A stretch of 64,000 nucleotides of DNA. It comes from Massilia agrisoli (GTDB taxonomy: Bacteria > Pseudomonadota > Gammaproteobacteria > Burkholderiales > Burkholderiaceae_D). Under the pieces are notes generated by a model. The model was not told where the DNA came from, did no database searches, and saw nothing but the letters and a program-made list of their open reading frames with translations. Every line of letters starts with the position of its first letter. Position 1 is the stretch's first letter. Made by a program: the position numbers and the translations under genes. Of this stretch, positions 46,604 to 56,298 are shown one piece after another. The stretch lies in the NCBI RefSeq assembly GCF_020831365.1, contig NZ_JAJHPV010000014.1, positions 62,001-126,000 of the forward strand. The letters run 5' to 3'.

Positions 46604-47262
46604 TGGCGCTACATAAGGACACAGCGGGCACGACCTCGCTGATTCTCGAAGTGCCGCCGTACTGGGAGGAAGCGAAAGCCGAACTCATGAAGCGCGACCG
46701 CATCATGAAGAAGCTGATTCCCCAGTTTGGCGACCTGCACCTGGTCGGCCATGGCGACCCGTTCACCACGCTGGCCCGTTCTGTCGTCGGCCAGCAGGTG
46801 ACCGCGCGCGCCGCCGACGCGGCCTGGAACAAGCTGCTGATCGTCTGCCCGAAAATCACCCCGGCGCAAGTCATCAAGGCTGGCGCCGAGCAGCTGTCGG
46901 CCTGCGGCCTGTCCAAGCGCAAGACCGAATACATCCTCGACCTGGCCGACCATTTCAAGGCCAAGCGCGTGCATGCCAACCAGTGGGACCAGATGGAAGA
47001 CGAGGCTGTCATTGCCGAGCTGGTCCAGATTCGCGGCATCGGACGCTGGACAGCGGAGATGTTCCTGATATTTAATCTGCTCCGGCCAAATGTCCTGCCG
47101 CTCGACGACCCCGGCCTGATCCAGGGCATCAGCCAGAACTATTTCTCGGGTGAACCGGTTTCCCGCAGCGATGCGCGCGAAGTGTCGGCCAACTGGGAGC
47201 CATGGCGGACAGTTGCTACGTGGTATTTATGGCGTAGTTTGGATCCGGTTCCGGTAGAATAG
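46600..47262 (+). CDS. DNA-3-methyladenine glycosylase II-like (AlkA/HhH-GPD family)
   Basis: 220 residues. HhH-GPD fold: [20 protein letters not shown] near the N terminus, then the helix-hairpin-helix [20 protein letters not shown] and the catalytic Asp in [11 protein letters not shown]. It removes alkylated purines in base excision repair. It lacks the N-terminal domain of E. coli AlkA and corresponds to the short single-domain type. Coupled to cysS; accA follows after 56 bases. Confidence 0.93.
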   Translation: MMALHKDTAGTTSLILEVPPYWEEAKAELMKRDRIMKKLIPQFGDLHLVGHGDPFTTLARSVVGQQVTARAADAAWNKLLIVCPKITPAQVIKAGAEQLSACGLSKRKTEYILDLADHFKAKRVHANQWDQMEDEAVIAELVQIRGIGRWTAEMFLIFNLLRPNVLPLDDPGLIQGISQNYFSGEPVSRSDAREVSANWEPWRTVATWYLWRSLDPVPVE

Positions 47263-47318
47263 CGAAAAATCGGCCGCCCGAGGTATCGGCGTCGGCCTGG
47301 AAATAACACGGAGTAATA

Positions 47319-48296
47319 ATGACTAAAACAACTTTCCTCAATTTTGAACAGCCAATCGCAGAGCTCGATTCAAAGATTGAAGAGCTGCGCTTCGTCCAGG
47401 ACGACTCGGCCGTCGACATCTCCGAAGAGATCGACCGCCTGGCCAAGAAGAGCCAGCAGCTGACCAAAGACATTTACGCCAAGCTTACGCCGTGGCAAGT
47501 TTCGCAGATCGCCCGTCACCCGCAGCGTCCGTACACGATGGACTACGTGAACGAGATCTTCACCGACTTCCACGAACTGCACGGCGACCGCTCCTATGCG
47601 GACGACCTGTCGATCGTCGGCGGCCTGGCGCGCTTCAACGGCCAGGCTTGCATGGTCATCGGTCACCAGAAGGGCCGCGACACCAAAGAACGCGCCATGC
47701 GCAACTTCGGCATGCCGAAGCCGGAAGGCTACCGCAAGGCGATGCGCCTGATGAAGCTGGCTGAAAAATTCGGCCTGCCGATCTTCACCTTTGTCGACAC
47801 TCCCGGCGCATTCCCAGGCATCGACGCGGAAGAGCGCGGCCAGTCGGAAGCGATCGGCCACAACCTGTACGTGATGGCTGAACTGAAAGTGCCGCTGATC
47901 GCCACCATCATCGGCGAAGGCGGCTCCGGCGGCGCGCTGGCAATTGCCGTGGGCGACTCCGTGCTGATGCTGCAATACGCAACCTATTCGGTGATCTCGC
48001 CGGAAGGCTGCGCATCGATCCTCTGGAAAACCTCCGAGCGCGCATCCGACGCAGCCGACGCGCTGGGCCTGACCGCGCATCGCCTGAAGGCAATGGGCCT
48101 GATCGACAAGATCGTCAGCGAGCCGCTGGGTGGTGCGCACCGCGATCCGAAGCAGATGGGCGTGCTGCTCAAGCGCGCACTGGCCGATTCGCTGCGCCAG
48201 TTCCATGGCATGAAGACCAAGGACCTGATCGAAGCCCGTCATCAGAAGCTGATGAGCTACGGCAAATTCAAAGAAACGACGCCGGCAGAAGAGTGA
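47319..48296 (+). CDS. accA: Acetyl-CoA carboxylase carboxyltransferase, alpha subunit
   Basis: 325 residues. N-terminal helices ([20 protein letters not shown]), then the crotonase-fold carboxyltransferase core with [37 protein letters not shown] and [10 protein letters not shown]. With AccD it moves the carboxyl group from biotin to acetyl-CoA, the first committed step of fatty acid synthesis. Start behind CGGAG. The stop overlaps the tilS start (GTGA). Full length for the family. Confidence 0.98.
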   Translation: MTKTTFLNFEQPIAELDSKIEELRFVQDDSAVDISEEIDRLAKKSQQLTKDIYAKLTPWQVSQIARHPQRPYTMDYVNEIFTDFHELHGDRSYADDLSIVGGLARFNGQACMVIGHQKGRDTKERAMRNFGMPKPEGYRKAMRLMKLAEKFGLPIFTFVDTPGAFPGIDAEERGQSEAIGHNLYVMAELKVPLIATIIGEGGSGGALAIAVGDSVLMLQYATYSVISPEGCASILWKTSERASDAADALGLTAHRLKAMGLIDKIVSEPLGGAHRDPKQMGVLLKRALADSLRQFHGMKTKDLIEARHQKLMSYGKFKETTPAEE

Positions 48297-49699
48297 GCCG
48301 GCAGCAAACGGGAACTCTCCCGCTAACGTTCGCGCGGGCGCTCGATGCGCTGCGCGCGGATGTCGTTACCCCCTCCATCGCAATCGCCTACAGCGGCGGC
48401 CTCGATTCGTCGGCGCTGCTGCACGTGGCGCATGCGTATGCGCGCGAGCACGGCATTGCGCTGCACGCTTTCCATGTCCACCACGGCATCAGCGAGAACG
48501 CGGATGCATGGCTGGCGCACTGCGAACAGGCCTGCGCAGCGTTGGGCGTCCGGTTCGCCACCCGCCGCGTCACGCTGGCAAAGACCAAATCCGGCGTCGA
48601 AGCCGCAGCCCGCAAGCTGCGTTACGCCGCACTCGGCGACATGGCGCGCGAGCATGGCGTGCGCCTGATGCTGACGGCGCACCACCTCGACGACCAGGCC
48701 GAAACCGTTCTGCTGCAACTGCTGCGCGGTTCCGGCACGGCAGGTCTGTCAGGCATGGACAGCGCCAACGCTGCGCCCGAACTGCTCGGCAACCCCGACC
48801 TTGTGATGGCGCGTCCGCTGCTGCCTGTCTCGCGCGCTGAGCTTGAGGCCTATGTCTCCGGGCACGCCATCAGCTACGTCGAAGACGAATCCAACACCCA
48901 TCCACGCTACGCGCGCAACGCCTTGCGGCACCAGGTGATGCCAGCGCTGGCGCAAGCCTTCCCTGGATTCCAGGAACGCTTCGCGCGCAGCGCGTCCCAC
49001 GCCCAGTCGGCACAACGCCTGCTGAACGAACTGGCCGTGCAAGACCTGTCGCAGTGCCTCGAAGGCGACTCGATCGACGTGGCCAAGCTGCGCACGATGA
49101 GCCAGGACCGCGCCTACAACATGCTGCGCCACTGGTTCCACACGCGCGCGCTGCGCATGCCATCGACAGCATGGCTTGCCGAGATGGTGACGCAACTGGT
49201 GGAAGCCCGCCACGACGCCCAGCTGCTGGTTACGCACCCCGACTGCTACATCCGCCGCCACCGCGACCGCCTCTACATCACGCCGAAATTGCCAGATCTA
49301 GCAGGCATGCGCGACCCGGACGATGAAGGCATCATCGTGAAGGCAGGGCAGCTGTTCCGTTGGAGCGGCGAGGCGCAGATCGAGTTCCCCGATTACGGCG
49401 GAACCCTGCATTTCGATGAGGCGGAGGAGGGTTTCGATGCCGAGTGGTTGCGCGGGCAACAACTGACGATCGATTTCCGTAAAGGCGGCGAGCGCCTGAA
49501 GCCGGCGCACAACCGGCCAACACGCGGACTCAAGTACCACTACCAGGCATGCAACGTGCCGGCGTGGGAGCGCGGAAGGTTGCCGATCGTGAGCGCCGGA
49601 CGCGAGCTGCTGTTTGCGGCAGGCATCGGCATGGACTGCCATCACGTCCGGCAAGGCCCGGGCAAACTCATCAAACTGCGCTGGCAGCCATCCCAGTAA
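48293..49699 (+). CDS. tilS: tRNA(Ile)-lysidine synthetase
   Basis: 468 residues from a GTG overlapping the accA stop. The PP-loop [20 protein letters not shown] near residue 30 binds [22 protein letters not shown] and [15 protein letters not shown] are further N-terminal-domain motifs, and the C-terminal RFSKGGE-like [12 protein letters not shown] fits TilS_C. It converts C34 of tRNA-Ile(CAU) to lysidine, changing its codon specificity. The accA-tilS-lysC order is standard in Burkholderiales. Confidence 0.97.
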   Translation: MSRQQTGTLPLTFARALDALRADVVTPSIAIAYSGGLDSSALLHVAHAYAREHGIALHAFHVHHGISENADAWLAHCEQACAALGVRFATRRVTLAKTKSGVEAAARKLRYAALGDMAREHGVRLMLTAHHLDDQAETVLLQLLRGSGTAGLSGMDSANAAPELLGNPDLVMARPLLPVSRAELEAYVSGHAISYVEDESNTHPRYARNALRHQVMPALAQAFPGFQERFARSASHAQSAQRLLNELAVQDLSQCLEGDSIDVAKLRTMSQDRAYNMLRHWFHTRALRMPSTAWLAEMVTQLVEARHDAQLLVTHPDCYIRRHRDRLYITPKLPDLAGMRDPDDEGIIVKAGQLFRWSGEAQIEFPDYGGTLHFDEAEEGFDAEWLRGQQLTIDFRKGGERLKPAHNRPTRGLKYHYQACNVPAWERGRLPIVSAGRELLFAAGIGMDCHHVRQGPGKLIKLRWQPSQ

Positions 49700-49754
49700 T
49701 TGGATTTTGAAATATGTATATTCCAGTTTGTTATAGGAATATTCGCCTAATGAC

Positions 49755-49783
49755 TTGAGATTTTGCAGCGCAACATGTAGAGT
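49755..49783 (+). promoter_or_regulatory. Candidate sigma-70 promoter of lysC
   Basis: TTGAGA at 49755-49760 and TAGAGT at 49778-49783 with a 17-base spacer, 45 bases ahead of the lysC start codon. Upstream, ATATTCC (49718-49724) and GGAATAT (49736-49742) form an inverted repeat in an AT-rich patch. I see no lysine riboswitch in this 129-base spacer. Confidence 0.5.
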
Positions 49784-49828
49784 AAAGCTCTTCATTTCTA
49801 CACCTTTTGCGCGGATTTCCTCACACTT

Positions 49829-51076
49829 ATGGCATTAATCGTCCACAAATACGGCGGTACGTCGATGGGCTCGACGGATCGCATCAAGAACGTTGCTGCT
49901 CGCGTCGCCAAATGGCATGACGCAGGGCACCAAATCGTCGTCGTGCCATCAGCAATGTCGGGCGAGACCAACCGCCTGATCGGCCTGGCCAAACAGATCA
50001 TGGACCAGCCCGATCCGCGCGAACTGGACATGATCGCCTCGACCGGCGAGCAGGTTTCCGTTGGCCTGCTGGCGATGGCGCTGCTGGCGATCGGCAAACA
50101 AGCTGTTTCCTACGCTGGCTGGCAGGTCGCCATCAAGACCGACTCGTCGTTCACGAAAGCACGTATCCAGTCGATCGACGACGAAAAAGTGCGCGCCGAC
50201 CTCGACGCTGGCAAGATCGTCATCATCACCGGCTTCCAGGGCGTCGATGACGAAGACAACATCGCCACCCTTGGCCGCGGCGGTTCGGACACCTCGGCCG
50301 TGGCGATTGCAGCTGCGATGAAAGCCGACGAATGCCTGATCTACACCGACGTTGACGGCGTGTACACGACCGATCCGCGGGTGGTGGAAGAAGCGCGCCG
50401 CCTGAAGACGATCACGTTTGAAGAAATGCTGGAACTGGCGTCGCTGGGCTCGAAAGTCCTGCAGAGCCGTTCCGTCGAATTCGCAGGCAACTACCGCGTA
50501 CCGACGCGCGTGCTGTCGTCGCTGACCGATCCCCTGATGCCGCTTGAAGAAGAAGCCAGCTCGGGCACCCTGATCTCGTTTGAGGAAGATACAAAAATGG
50601 AACAAGCAGTCATTTCGGGAATCGCATTCAACCGCGACGAAGCCAAGATCACCATCCTGGGCGTGCCGGACAAGCCAGGCGTGGCGTATCACATCCTGGG
50701 ACCGGTGGCTGACGCCAATATCGAAGTCGACATGATCATCCAGAACCAGTCGGTAGAAGGCAAGACCGACTTCACCTTCACCGTCTCGCGCGGCGAGTAC
50801 CAGAAGGCGATGGGCGTGCTGGAAGGCGTCAAGAGCGAGATCGGCGCGGCCAGCGTGTCCGGCGACGCCAAGGTCTCGAAGGTGTCCGTGGTCGGCGTGG
50901 GCATGCGCAGCCACGTAGGCGTGGCCTCGCAAATGTTCCGCACGCTGTCGGAAGAGGGTATCAACATCCTGATGATTTCTACGTCTGAAATCAAGATTTC
51001 GGTGCTGATCGACGAGAAATACATGGAATTGGCAGTGCGCGCGCTGCACAAGGCCTTTGATTTGGAAAAAGAATAA
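49829..51076 (+). CDS. lysC: Aspartate kinase
   Basis: 415 residues, the usual monofunctional length. Kinase motifs KYGGTSMGSTDRIKNVAARV, GEQVSVGLLAMALL, GRGGSDTSAVAIAAAMKADE and YTDVDGVYTTDPR; two C-terminal ACT domains (EAKITILGVPDKPGVAYHIL; SKVSVVGVGMRSHVGVASQM) that bind lysine and threonine. It phosphorylates aspartate for lysine, threonine and methionine synthesis. Read alone from the promoter at 49755; tRNA-Ser follows after 94 bases, a synteny conserved in Burkholderiales. Confidence 0.98.
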   Translation: MALIVHKYGGTSMGSTDRIKNVAARVAKWHDAGHQIVVVPSAMSGETNRLIGLAKQIMDQPDPRELDMIASTGEQVSVGLLAMALLAIGKQAVSYAGWQVAIKTDSSFTKARIQSIDDEKVRADLDAGKIVIITGFQGVDDEDNIATLGRGGSDTSAVAIAAAMKADECLIYTDVDGVYTTDPRVVEEARRLKTITFEEMLELASLGSKVLQSRSVEFAGNYRVPTRVLSSLTDPLMPLEEEASSGTLISFEEDTKMEQAVISGIAFNRDEAKITILGVPDKPGVAYHILGPVADANIEVDMIIQNQSVEGKTDFTFTVSRGEYQKAMGVLEGVKSEIGAASVSGDAKVSKVSVVGVGMRSHVGVASQMFRTLSEEGINILMISTSEIKISVLIDEKYMELAVRALHKAFDLEKE

Positions 51077-51170
51077 TTTTTTTCAAAAAACTTCGCGGGT
51101 TCCCTTGACCAAACCTGCTGGTGAACTGTAACATTCCGGTCTCTTGATCTGGCGTTGCTGGACCAGGAAT

Positions 51171-51263
51171 GGAGACGTGGCCGAGTGGCCGAAGGCACAT
51201 CCCTGCTAAGGATGCATACGGCTTATACCCGTATCGTGAGTTCGAATCTCACCGTCTCCGCCA
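51171..51263 (+). tRNA. tRNA-Ser (GCT)
   Basis: Acceptor stem GGAGACG/CGTCTCC, GTGGCCGAGTGGCCGAAGGC D arm, anticodon loop CTGCTAA with GCT, long variable arm, GTTCGAATCTC T loop, and encoded CCA at 51261-51263. Reads serine codons AGC/AGT. Confidence 0.97.
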
Positions 51264-51268
51264 GTATT

Positions 51269-51301
51269 AAAAAAAAAGCTCCCGCAAGGGAGCTTTTTTT
51301 T
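51269..51301 (+). terminator. Rho-independent terminator of tRNA-Ser
   Basis: AAAGCTCCC-gcaa-GGGAGCTTT with flanking A and T runs, starting 6 bases after the tRNA. Confidence 0.95.
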
Positions 51302-51751
51302 GGCTGTCTCCCGTCCTGGAATAGGTTGCCACTTACGTGCTTTATTCCAAGGAGAGCGAAAATGTCAGAGGGAACCGAGCGCACCCAGCGCGAGTACGGC
51401 ATGACTTTCAAACGGGGGTAGTCGGCGGCGCGGAATAGGGTCGAATGGGGCAAAGGTCCTGTTTAGCGCGCAGAACACCGACACGTACAGTGCGCCGTCC
51501 GGTCCGAATACGAAGCTGTTCCCGCGGGACCAAACGCCAGGCAGGTATCAAGACCGGCCAGGCCACTTGTCGTGGATTAAACGCGCCTTTCCAACACGCC
51601 GCCCTGCGGACACCTGCGGGCCGCCTCAAAAATGGGAGCGTCATTTGGATGCGCTTCCAACGCAATGCTGCATCTGTTGGTACACTATTTTCAGTTTATC
51701 AAGTGCCTATCACTACCGTTGTAGTTGGCCTCACCACGCTGGAGATTTAGA
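51302..51751. other. 450-base region without an intact gene
   Basis: Between the tRNA-Ser terminator and maeB. A 19-codon frame at 51362-51421 (MSEGTERTQREYGMTFKRG) has a good ribosome binding site (AAGGAG) but is too short to claim. A degraded coding fragment on the minus strand is listed separately. The last 60 bases hold the maeB leader, with a possible -10 TACACT near 51680. Nothing else is evident. Confidence 0.7.
51430..51575 (-). pseudogene. Degraded fragment of an NHL/beta-propeller-type protein
   Basis: Reading leftward, one frame gives NSFVFGPDGALYVSVF and the preceding bases, in another frame, give GLDTCLAFGPAG. FGPDG.LYV is the repeat signature of NHL/SMP-30-like beta-propeller proteins, and two copies in different frames with a stop between them indicate a frameshifted remnant. 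No start codon or full repeat set remains. It could be a fossil of a PEP-CTERM or secreted repeat protein gene, both frequent in these bacteria. Confidence 0.4.
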
Positions 51752-53953
51752 ATGAGTACGGAAAGTAGCCAGAACCAAGACAAAGACACGCAGTTGCGCG
51801 CAGATGCGCTCGAGTACCACCGCAGCCCTACGCGCGGCAAGATCGAAGTCGTCGCCACCAAGCCGCTGTCCAACCAGCGCGACCTGTCGCTCGCCTACTC
51901 GCCAGGGGTTGCCTACGCCTGCGAAGAGATTGCCGCAGACCCCAACATGGCCGCTGAATATACATCGCGCGCCAACCTGGTCGCCGTGATCACCAACGGC
52001 ACCGCCGTGCTCGGGCTCGGCAACATCGGTCCACTGGCATCCAAACCGGTCATGGAAGGCAAGGGCTGCCTGTTCAAGAAATTTGCAGGGGTCGACGTGT
52101 TCGACCTCGAACTGGACGAAATGGATCCGGACAAGCTGGTCGATGCGATCGCGATGCTGGAGCCGACCGTGGGCGGCATCAACCTGGAAGACATCAAGGC
52201 GCCCGAGTGCTTCTACATCGAGAAGAAGCTGCGCGAACGGATGAACATCCCGGTGTTCCACGATGACCAGCACGGCACCGCGATCATCTCCACCGCGGCG
52301 CTGCTTAATGCCCTCAAGGTGGTCGGCAAGGACATCGGCGAAGTTAAGCTGGCAGTGTCCGGCGCTGGCGCTGCGGCGATCGCCTGCCTCGACATGATGG
52401 TGCTCCTGGGCGTGAAGCGCGAAAACATCTTCGTCACCGATTCGAAGGGCGTCATTTTCGTCGGCCGCGAGGCGAATATGGAAGCCAACAAGGCGCGCTA
52501 CGCCCAGGCTACCGTTGCCCGCACCCTGGCTGACATCGTCGAAGGCGCCGATGTATTCCTGGGCTGTTCGACTTCCGGCGTGCTGACCGGCGAGATGGTC
52601 AAGACCATGGCGTCGCAGCCGGTGATCCTCGCGCTTGCCAACCCTGAGCCGGAAATCCGGCCGGAAGTGGCGCGCGCGGCGCGGCCTGATTGCATCATTG
52701 CGACCGGCCGTTCGGACTACCCGAACCAGGTCAACAACGTGCTGTGCTTCCCCTACATCTTCCGCGGCGCGCTCGATTGCGGCGCGACCCGCATCACCGA
52801 CGAGATGAAGCTCGCCTGCGTGACCGCGATCGCCGAGCTGGCAGAAGCGGAGGCCAGCGACATGGTGGCCTCGGCCTACGAGGGCCAGGACCTGTCGTTC
52901 GGCCCTGAATACATCATCCCGAAACCGTTCGACCCGCGCCTGCTGGCGGCCATTGCGCCGAAAGTGGCCGAAGCCGCCGCCGCATCTGGCGTGGCGGCGC
53001 GTCCGATCGAGGACATGGCAGCCTACCGCGACAAGCTGGCACAGATGATCTACCACACCGGGTTCTTCATGAAGCCGGTGTTCACCAAGGCCAGGGCGCA
53101 AGCGCGCCGGGTGGCGTATGCGGAAGCGGACGACATTCGCGTGCTGCGCGCCGTGCAGACCGTCGTCGATGAAGGGCTGGCCACGCCGGTGCTGATCGGG
53201 CAGGGCGGCAGCGTCGAGCGCGCGATCAAGGCGGCGGGGCTGCGGCTCAAGCGCGATGTCGACTACACGCTCGTGGACGCCGACGGCGACACCACGCTGA
53301 GCGGCGCGCGCCTGCTCAAATCGGGCGAGGTCGATGCGCTTATCTGCGGCATGAAGGGCAGCTACGACAGCCACCTGGAGCACGTGAAGAACGAAATCGG
53401 CACTGCGCCGGGCGTCGATGTGCTGGCGGCCATGAATGCCCTGGTGCTCGACAAGCTCACGCTGTTCATCACCGATACCTACGTCAACGACCAGCCAAGT
53501 GCGGCGGAGCTGGCCCAGATCACGCAGCTGGCCGCTGCCACGCTGCGCGAGTTTGGTCTGGAGCCGAAGGTGGCGCTGCTGTCGCATTCTTCGCAAGGTT
53601 CGTCCGAGCGCCCGTCCGCCCGCCGCATGCGCGAAGCGCGCGGGTTGCTGGCAAAGGCTGCGCCGGAGCTGTCGCTGGTCGGAGAGGTCCATGGCGACGC
53701 CGCGCTGTCGCAGGAGATTCGCGACATTTACCAGATCGAGGACGGTTTCGCCGGCAGCGCCAACCTGCTGGTGATGCCTTCGCTCGATGCCGCGCACATC
53801 CTGTTCAATGTGCTCAAGGTAGCAGCGGGCAAGGGGGTTACCGTCGGGCCTATCCTGCTCGGCACGGCCAGGCCGGTGCATATCCTCAGCCCGAGCGCAA
53901 CGGTGCGGCGCATTGTCAACATGACGGCAGTGGCGGTGGCGGGATTAAACTGA
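51752..53953 (+). CDS. maeB: NADP-dependent malic enzyme with C-terminal phosphotransacetylase-like domain
   Basis: 733 residues from the ATG at 51752, behind GGAG. The malic enzyme part (1-430) shows [53 protein letters not shown] and [15 protein letters not shown]. The rest is a PTA-like domain ([48 protein letters not shown]), regulatory in MaeB of E. coli and Rhizobium, where it responds to acetyl-CoA. The enzyme decarboxylates malate to pyruvate with NADPH formation. Monocistronic. Confidence 0.97.
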   Translation: MSTESSQNQDKDTQLRADALEYHRSPTRGKIEVVATKPLSNQRDLSLAYSPGVAYACEEIAADPNMAAEYTSRANLVAVITNGTAVLGLGNIGPLASKPVMEGKGCLFKKFAGVDVFDLELDEMDPDKLVDAIAMLEPTVGGINLEDIKAPECFYIEKKLRERMNIPVFHDDQHGTAIISTAALLNALKVVGKDIGEVKLAVSGAGAAAIACLDMMVLLGVKRENIFVTDSKGVIFVGREANMEANKARYAQATVARTLADIVEGADVFLGCSTSGVLTGEMVKTMASQPVILALANPEPEIRPEVARAARPDCIIATGRSDYPNQVNNVLCFPYIFRGALDCGATRITDEMKLACVTAIAELAEAEASDMVASAYEGQDLSFGPEYIIPKPFDPRLLAAIAPKVAEAAAASGVAARPIEDMAAYRDKLAQMIYHTGFFMKPVFTKARAQARRVAYAEADDIRVLRAVQTVVDEGLATPVLIGQGGSVERAIKAAGLRLKRDVDYTLVDADGDTTLSGARLLKSGEVDALICGMKGSYDSHLEHVKNEIGTAPGVDVLAAMNALVLDKLTLFITDTYVNDQPSAAELAQITQLAAATLREFGLEPKVALLSHSSQGSSERPSARRMREARGLLAKAAPELSLVGEVHGDAALSQEIRDIYQIEDGFAGSANLLVMPSLDAAHILFNVLKVAAGKGVTVGPILLGTARPVHILSPSATVRRIVNMTAVAVAGLN

Positions 53954-53962
53954 CGGCCGGCC

Positions 53963-53992
53963 CGGGAGCCTCAGCCTCGGCGCTCCCGTTTC
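53963..53992 (+). terminator. Probable terminator of maeB
   Basis: CGGGAGC (53963-53969) pairs with GCTCCCG (53982-53988), followed by TTTCC, 10 bases after the stop. Confidence 0.65.
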
Positions 53993-54021
53993 CTGTAAGA
54001 CTGGAAAAGCGATGATTCGGA

Positions 54022-54074
54022 TATAATTCTGTGACGCGGCGTGTTCGCCGCTTTAACAAATCACGGTTGCCGTG
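54022..54074 (+). promoter_or_regulatory. Promoter -10 and two-hairpin leader of the bacteriophytochrome gene
   Basis: A perfect TATAAT at 54022-54027 without a good -35. The leader then contains GCGGCG-tgtt-CGCCGC (54036-54051) followed by TTTAAC, and CACGG-ttg-CCGTG (54062-54074) followed by TTCTTT. The start codon is 24 bases further on, and no clear ribosome binding site is seen. The weak -35 suggests an activator. Confidence 0.45.
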
Positions 54075-54098
54075 GTTCTTTACTATCTAATATATTGC

Positions 54099-56276
54099 AT
54101 GGCGTTCATTCCCGAGGATGTGAGTCTTTCCAATTGCGACGACGAGCCTATCCACATACCAGGTTCGATCCAGCCGCATGGCGCGCTGCTGGCTTTTGAT
54201 CCGGGCCTTGGCTTGGTCGCATGGAGTGTCAATGCGGCGGGTATGATTGGCTGCACCCCGGCCGTTGGCGCGCCCATATCGACCCTCGCTTTGCCGGCTG
54301 AAGCGCTTGAACTGGCCGACTTGGTCCGCCTGGACATGCATGACGGCGCCGCCATGCCGGTATCATGCGAAGTCGTCATCGGCGAAGCAGAATTCGACTG
54401 CGTCGCGCATGGCCACGATGGTCGTATCCTGGTCGAATTCGAAAGGCGCACGTTGCGCTCCGACGCCGTGGCGGCGTTCGCCCTGAAGGCCCATGCGTCG
54501 ATCGACCGGTTCAAGCGCCAGCAATCGATTGACGCTTTGCTGAACATGGCGGTGCAGCAGGTCCGCATGCTGACTGGATTCGATCGCGTCATGGCCTACC
54601 GTTTCCGCCATGACGATAGCGGCGACGTGGTCGCCGAAGCGTGCGCCGACGGCATCGAACCCTACCTCGGCCGCCGCTATCCGGCCAGCGATATTCCGGC
54701 GCAGGCGCGTCGCCTTTACCTGATCAACACGCTGCGCATCATCGCGGACGTAGCCTACCAGCCAGTCGCACTGCAGGGGCGCGAAGGCGACGCCGCGCTT
54801 GACCTGAGCTATAGCGTGCTGCGAAGCGTGTCGCCGATTCACGTCGAGTACTTGCGCAATATGGGCGTCCAGGCATCGATGAGCGTGTCGATCGTCATTA
54901 ACGGACGACTGTGGGGTATGCTGGCCTGCCACCACATGACCCCGTTGCAAGTGCCGTATTCGATTCGGATGGCCACCGACGTGATGGCACAGGTGTTGGC
55001 CTCCAGCGTACAGACAATAGAAACACGCAGCCAGGCGGCGCGCATTGAGCAGGGCGCCGAACTGGGATCGTGCATCCTCGAAGCGATGAGCCAGGAAGAC
55101 AATGTCGTGCGCACCCTCGACGCCTATGCCGACCGGCTGCGCGCCGCGCTCGGCGCTGACGCCCTGATTATTTCGCAAATGGGCGAACTGACCGTTCACG
55201 GCAAACTGGACCACGTCCTTGCCGCCGACGTCGTACACGCGCTCCCACACGACTGCGAAGCGCTTTGCCAGTTCAACGAGCTGGCCGACTGGCCGCCGGC
55301 GATGCGCGGCAGCCTCGAGGGCTGGGTTGGCATGCTCGCGATGAAATTCGATCCGCCGTCGCAGGGCGTGGTGGTGGCGATGCGCCTCGAGCAGCTCGAA
55401 CTGGTGCGCTGGGGCGGAAAGCCGGACAAGATCGTTGCCCATGGCCCGCTCGGTCCGCGCCTGACCCCGCGCGGTTCCTTTGCCGAGTGGCGCGAGACGG
55501 TGCGCGGCAAGGCCGAGCCCTGGGATTCCACCGCGCTGACGATCGCCGCCCAACTGCTCGCCAAGCTGACCCGTTTCGTGGCGGCGCGCAATGCTGAAAT
55601 CGACCGTGCGCGCACCGAACTAATGGCGATGCTTGGCCACGACCTGCGCGATCCGCTCCAGGCCATTAACATGGCCGGCGCCCTGATCGAGCGCGGCTCG
55701 GGCACGCAGACCATCGGCCGCCGCATCCAGTCATCGTCGAACCGCATGCAACGGCTGATCGGCCACGTGCTCGACATGAGCCGCATCAACGGCGGCATTG
55801 GCCTGGGCATGAATCCGGCGATGACGGACCTTGGCGCTGTCATTACAGAACTGGTCGACGAACTGCGGGAGGCGCATCCAGGCGCCACGTTCCAGCTCGA
55901 TGTACCCGGCCCGGTCATGGCGGTGGTCGATGTCGACCGCATTGTCCAGGTACTTGCGAACCTGCTGAGCAACGCGCTACATCACGGCGAACTGGGGCAG
56001 GCGATCGGCGTTGGTTTGCACGCAGTGGACGGCGACGCCGTCATCGAAGTGCGTAACGTCGGCGCGCCGATCGAGGCGAAAGTGGCGGAGAAACTGTTCG
56101 ACCCATTCAAGCATACCTCGCTCAACAACCCGAGGAACCGCAAGGGTGTTGGCCTCGGCCTGTACATTGCACGCCAGATCGTCAACGGGCACGGAGGCAG
56201 CCTGACGTACAAGTATGTGGAGCCGACCGTGGTCTTCACCGTGCGTGTGCCGCTGCAAGGCCCGCAGGCAGCCTAG
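54099..56276 (+). CDS. bphP: Bacteriophytochrome sensor histidine kinase
   Basis: 725 residues from the ATG at 54099. Order: PAS-like N terminus with the biliverdin-attachment Cys13 in SNCDDEPIHIPG; GAF chromophore domain with YPASDIPAQARRLY (about residue 195) and His in SPIHVEYLRNMGVQ (about 248); PHY domain with the tongue motif TPRGSFAEW (about 456); then HisKA with the phospho-acceptor His in MLGHDLRDPLQAI (about 513) and a HATPase with GVGLGLYIARQIV. It senses red/far-red light. Neither a heme oxygenase gene (bphO) nor a response regulator gene is adjacent, so pigment supply and output must be encoded elsewhere. Confidence 0.96.
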   Translation: MAFIPEDVSLSNCDDEPIHIPGSIQPHGALLAFDPGLGLVAWSVNAAGMIGCTPAVGAPISTLALPAEALELADLVRLDMHDGAAMPVSCEVVIGEAEFDCVAHGHDGRILVEFERRTLRSDAVAAFALKAHASIDRFKRQQSIDALLNMAVQQVRMLTGFDRVMAYRFRHDDSGDVVAEACADGIEPYLGRRYPASDIPAQARRLYLINTLRIIADVAYQPVALQGREGDAALDLSYSVLRSVSPIHVEYLRNMGVQASMSVSIVINGRLWGMLACHHMTPLQVPYSIRMATDVMAQVLASSVQTIETRSQAARIEQGAELGSCILEAMSQEDNVVRTLDAYADRLRAALGADALIISQMGELTVHGKLDHVLAADVVHALPHDCEALCQFNELADWPPAMRGSLEGWVGMLAMKFDPPSQGVVVAMRLEQLELVRWGGKPDKIVAHGPLGPRLTPRGSFAEWRETVRGKAEPWDSTALTIAAQLLAKLTRFVAARNAEIDRARTELMAMLGHDLRDPLQAINMAGALIERGSGTQTIGRRIQSSSNRMQRLIGHVLDMSRINGGIGLGMNPAMTDLGAVITELVDELREAHPGATFQLDVPGPVMAVVDVDRIVQVLANLLSNALHHGELGQAIGVGLHAVDGDAVIEVRNVGAPIEAKVAEKLFDPFKHTSLNNPRNRKGVGLGLYIARQIVNGHGGSLTYKYVEPTVVFTVRVPLQGPQAA

Positions 56277-56298
56277 CACGGCACGCCGGCTCCCTCGG

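Noticed and set aside
49700-49828. Lysine riboswitch ahead of lysC
   Set aside because: The spacer is only 129 bases, AT-rich, with a normal promoter 45 bases from the start; there is no room for the roughly 170-base aptamer and no typical core elements.
51362-51421. 19-codon frame after the tRNA-Ser terminator
   Set aside because: Good ribosome binding site but too short, with no promoter seen and no downstream gene that it could lead or attenuate.
51731-53881. 716-codon frame on the minus strand
   Set aside because: Antisense of the intact maeB gene; no recognisable motif and no ribosome binding site.
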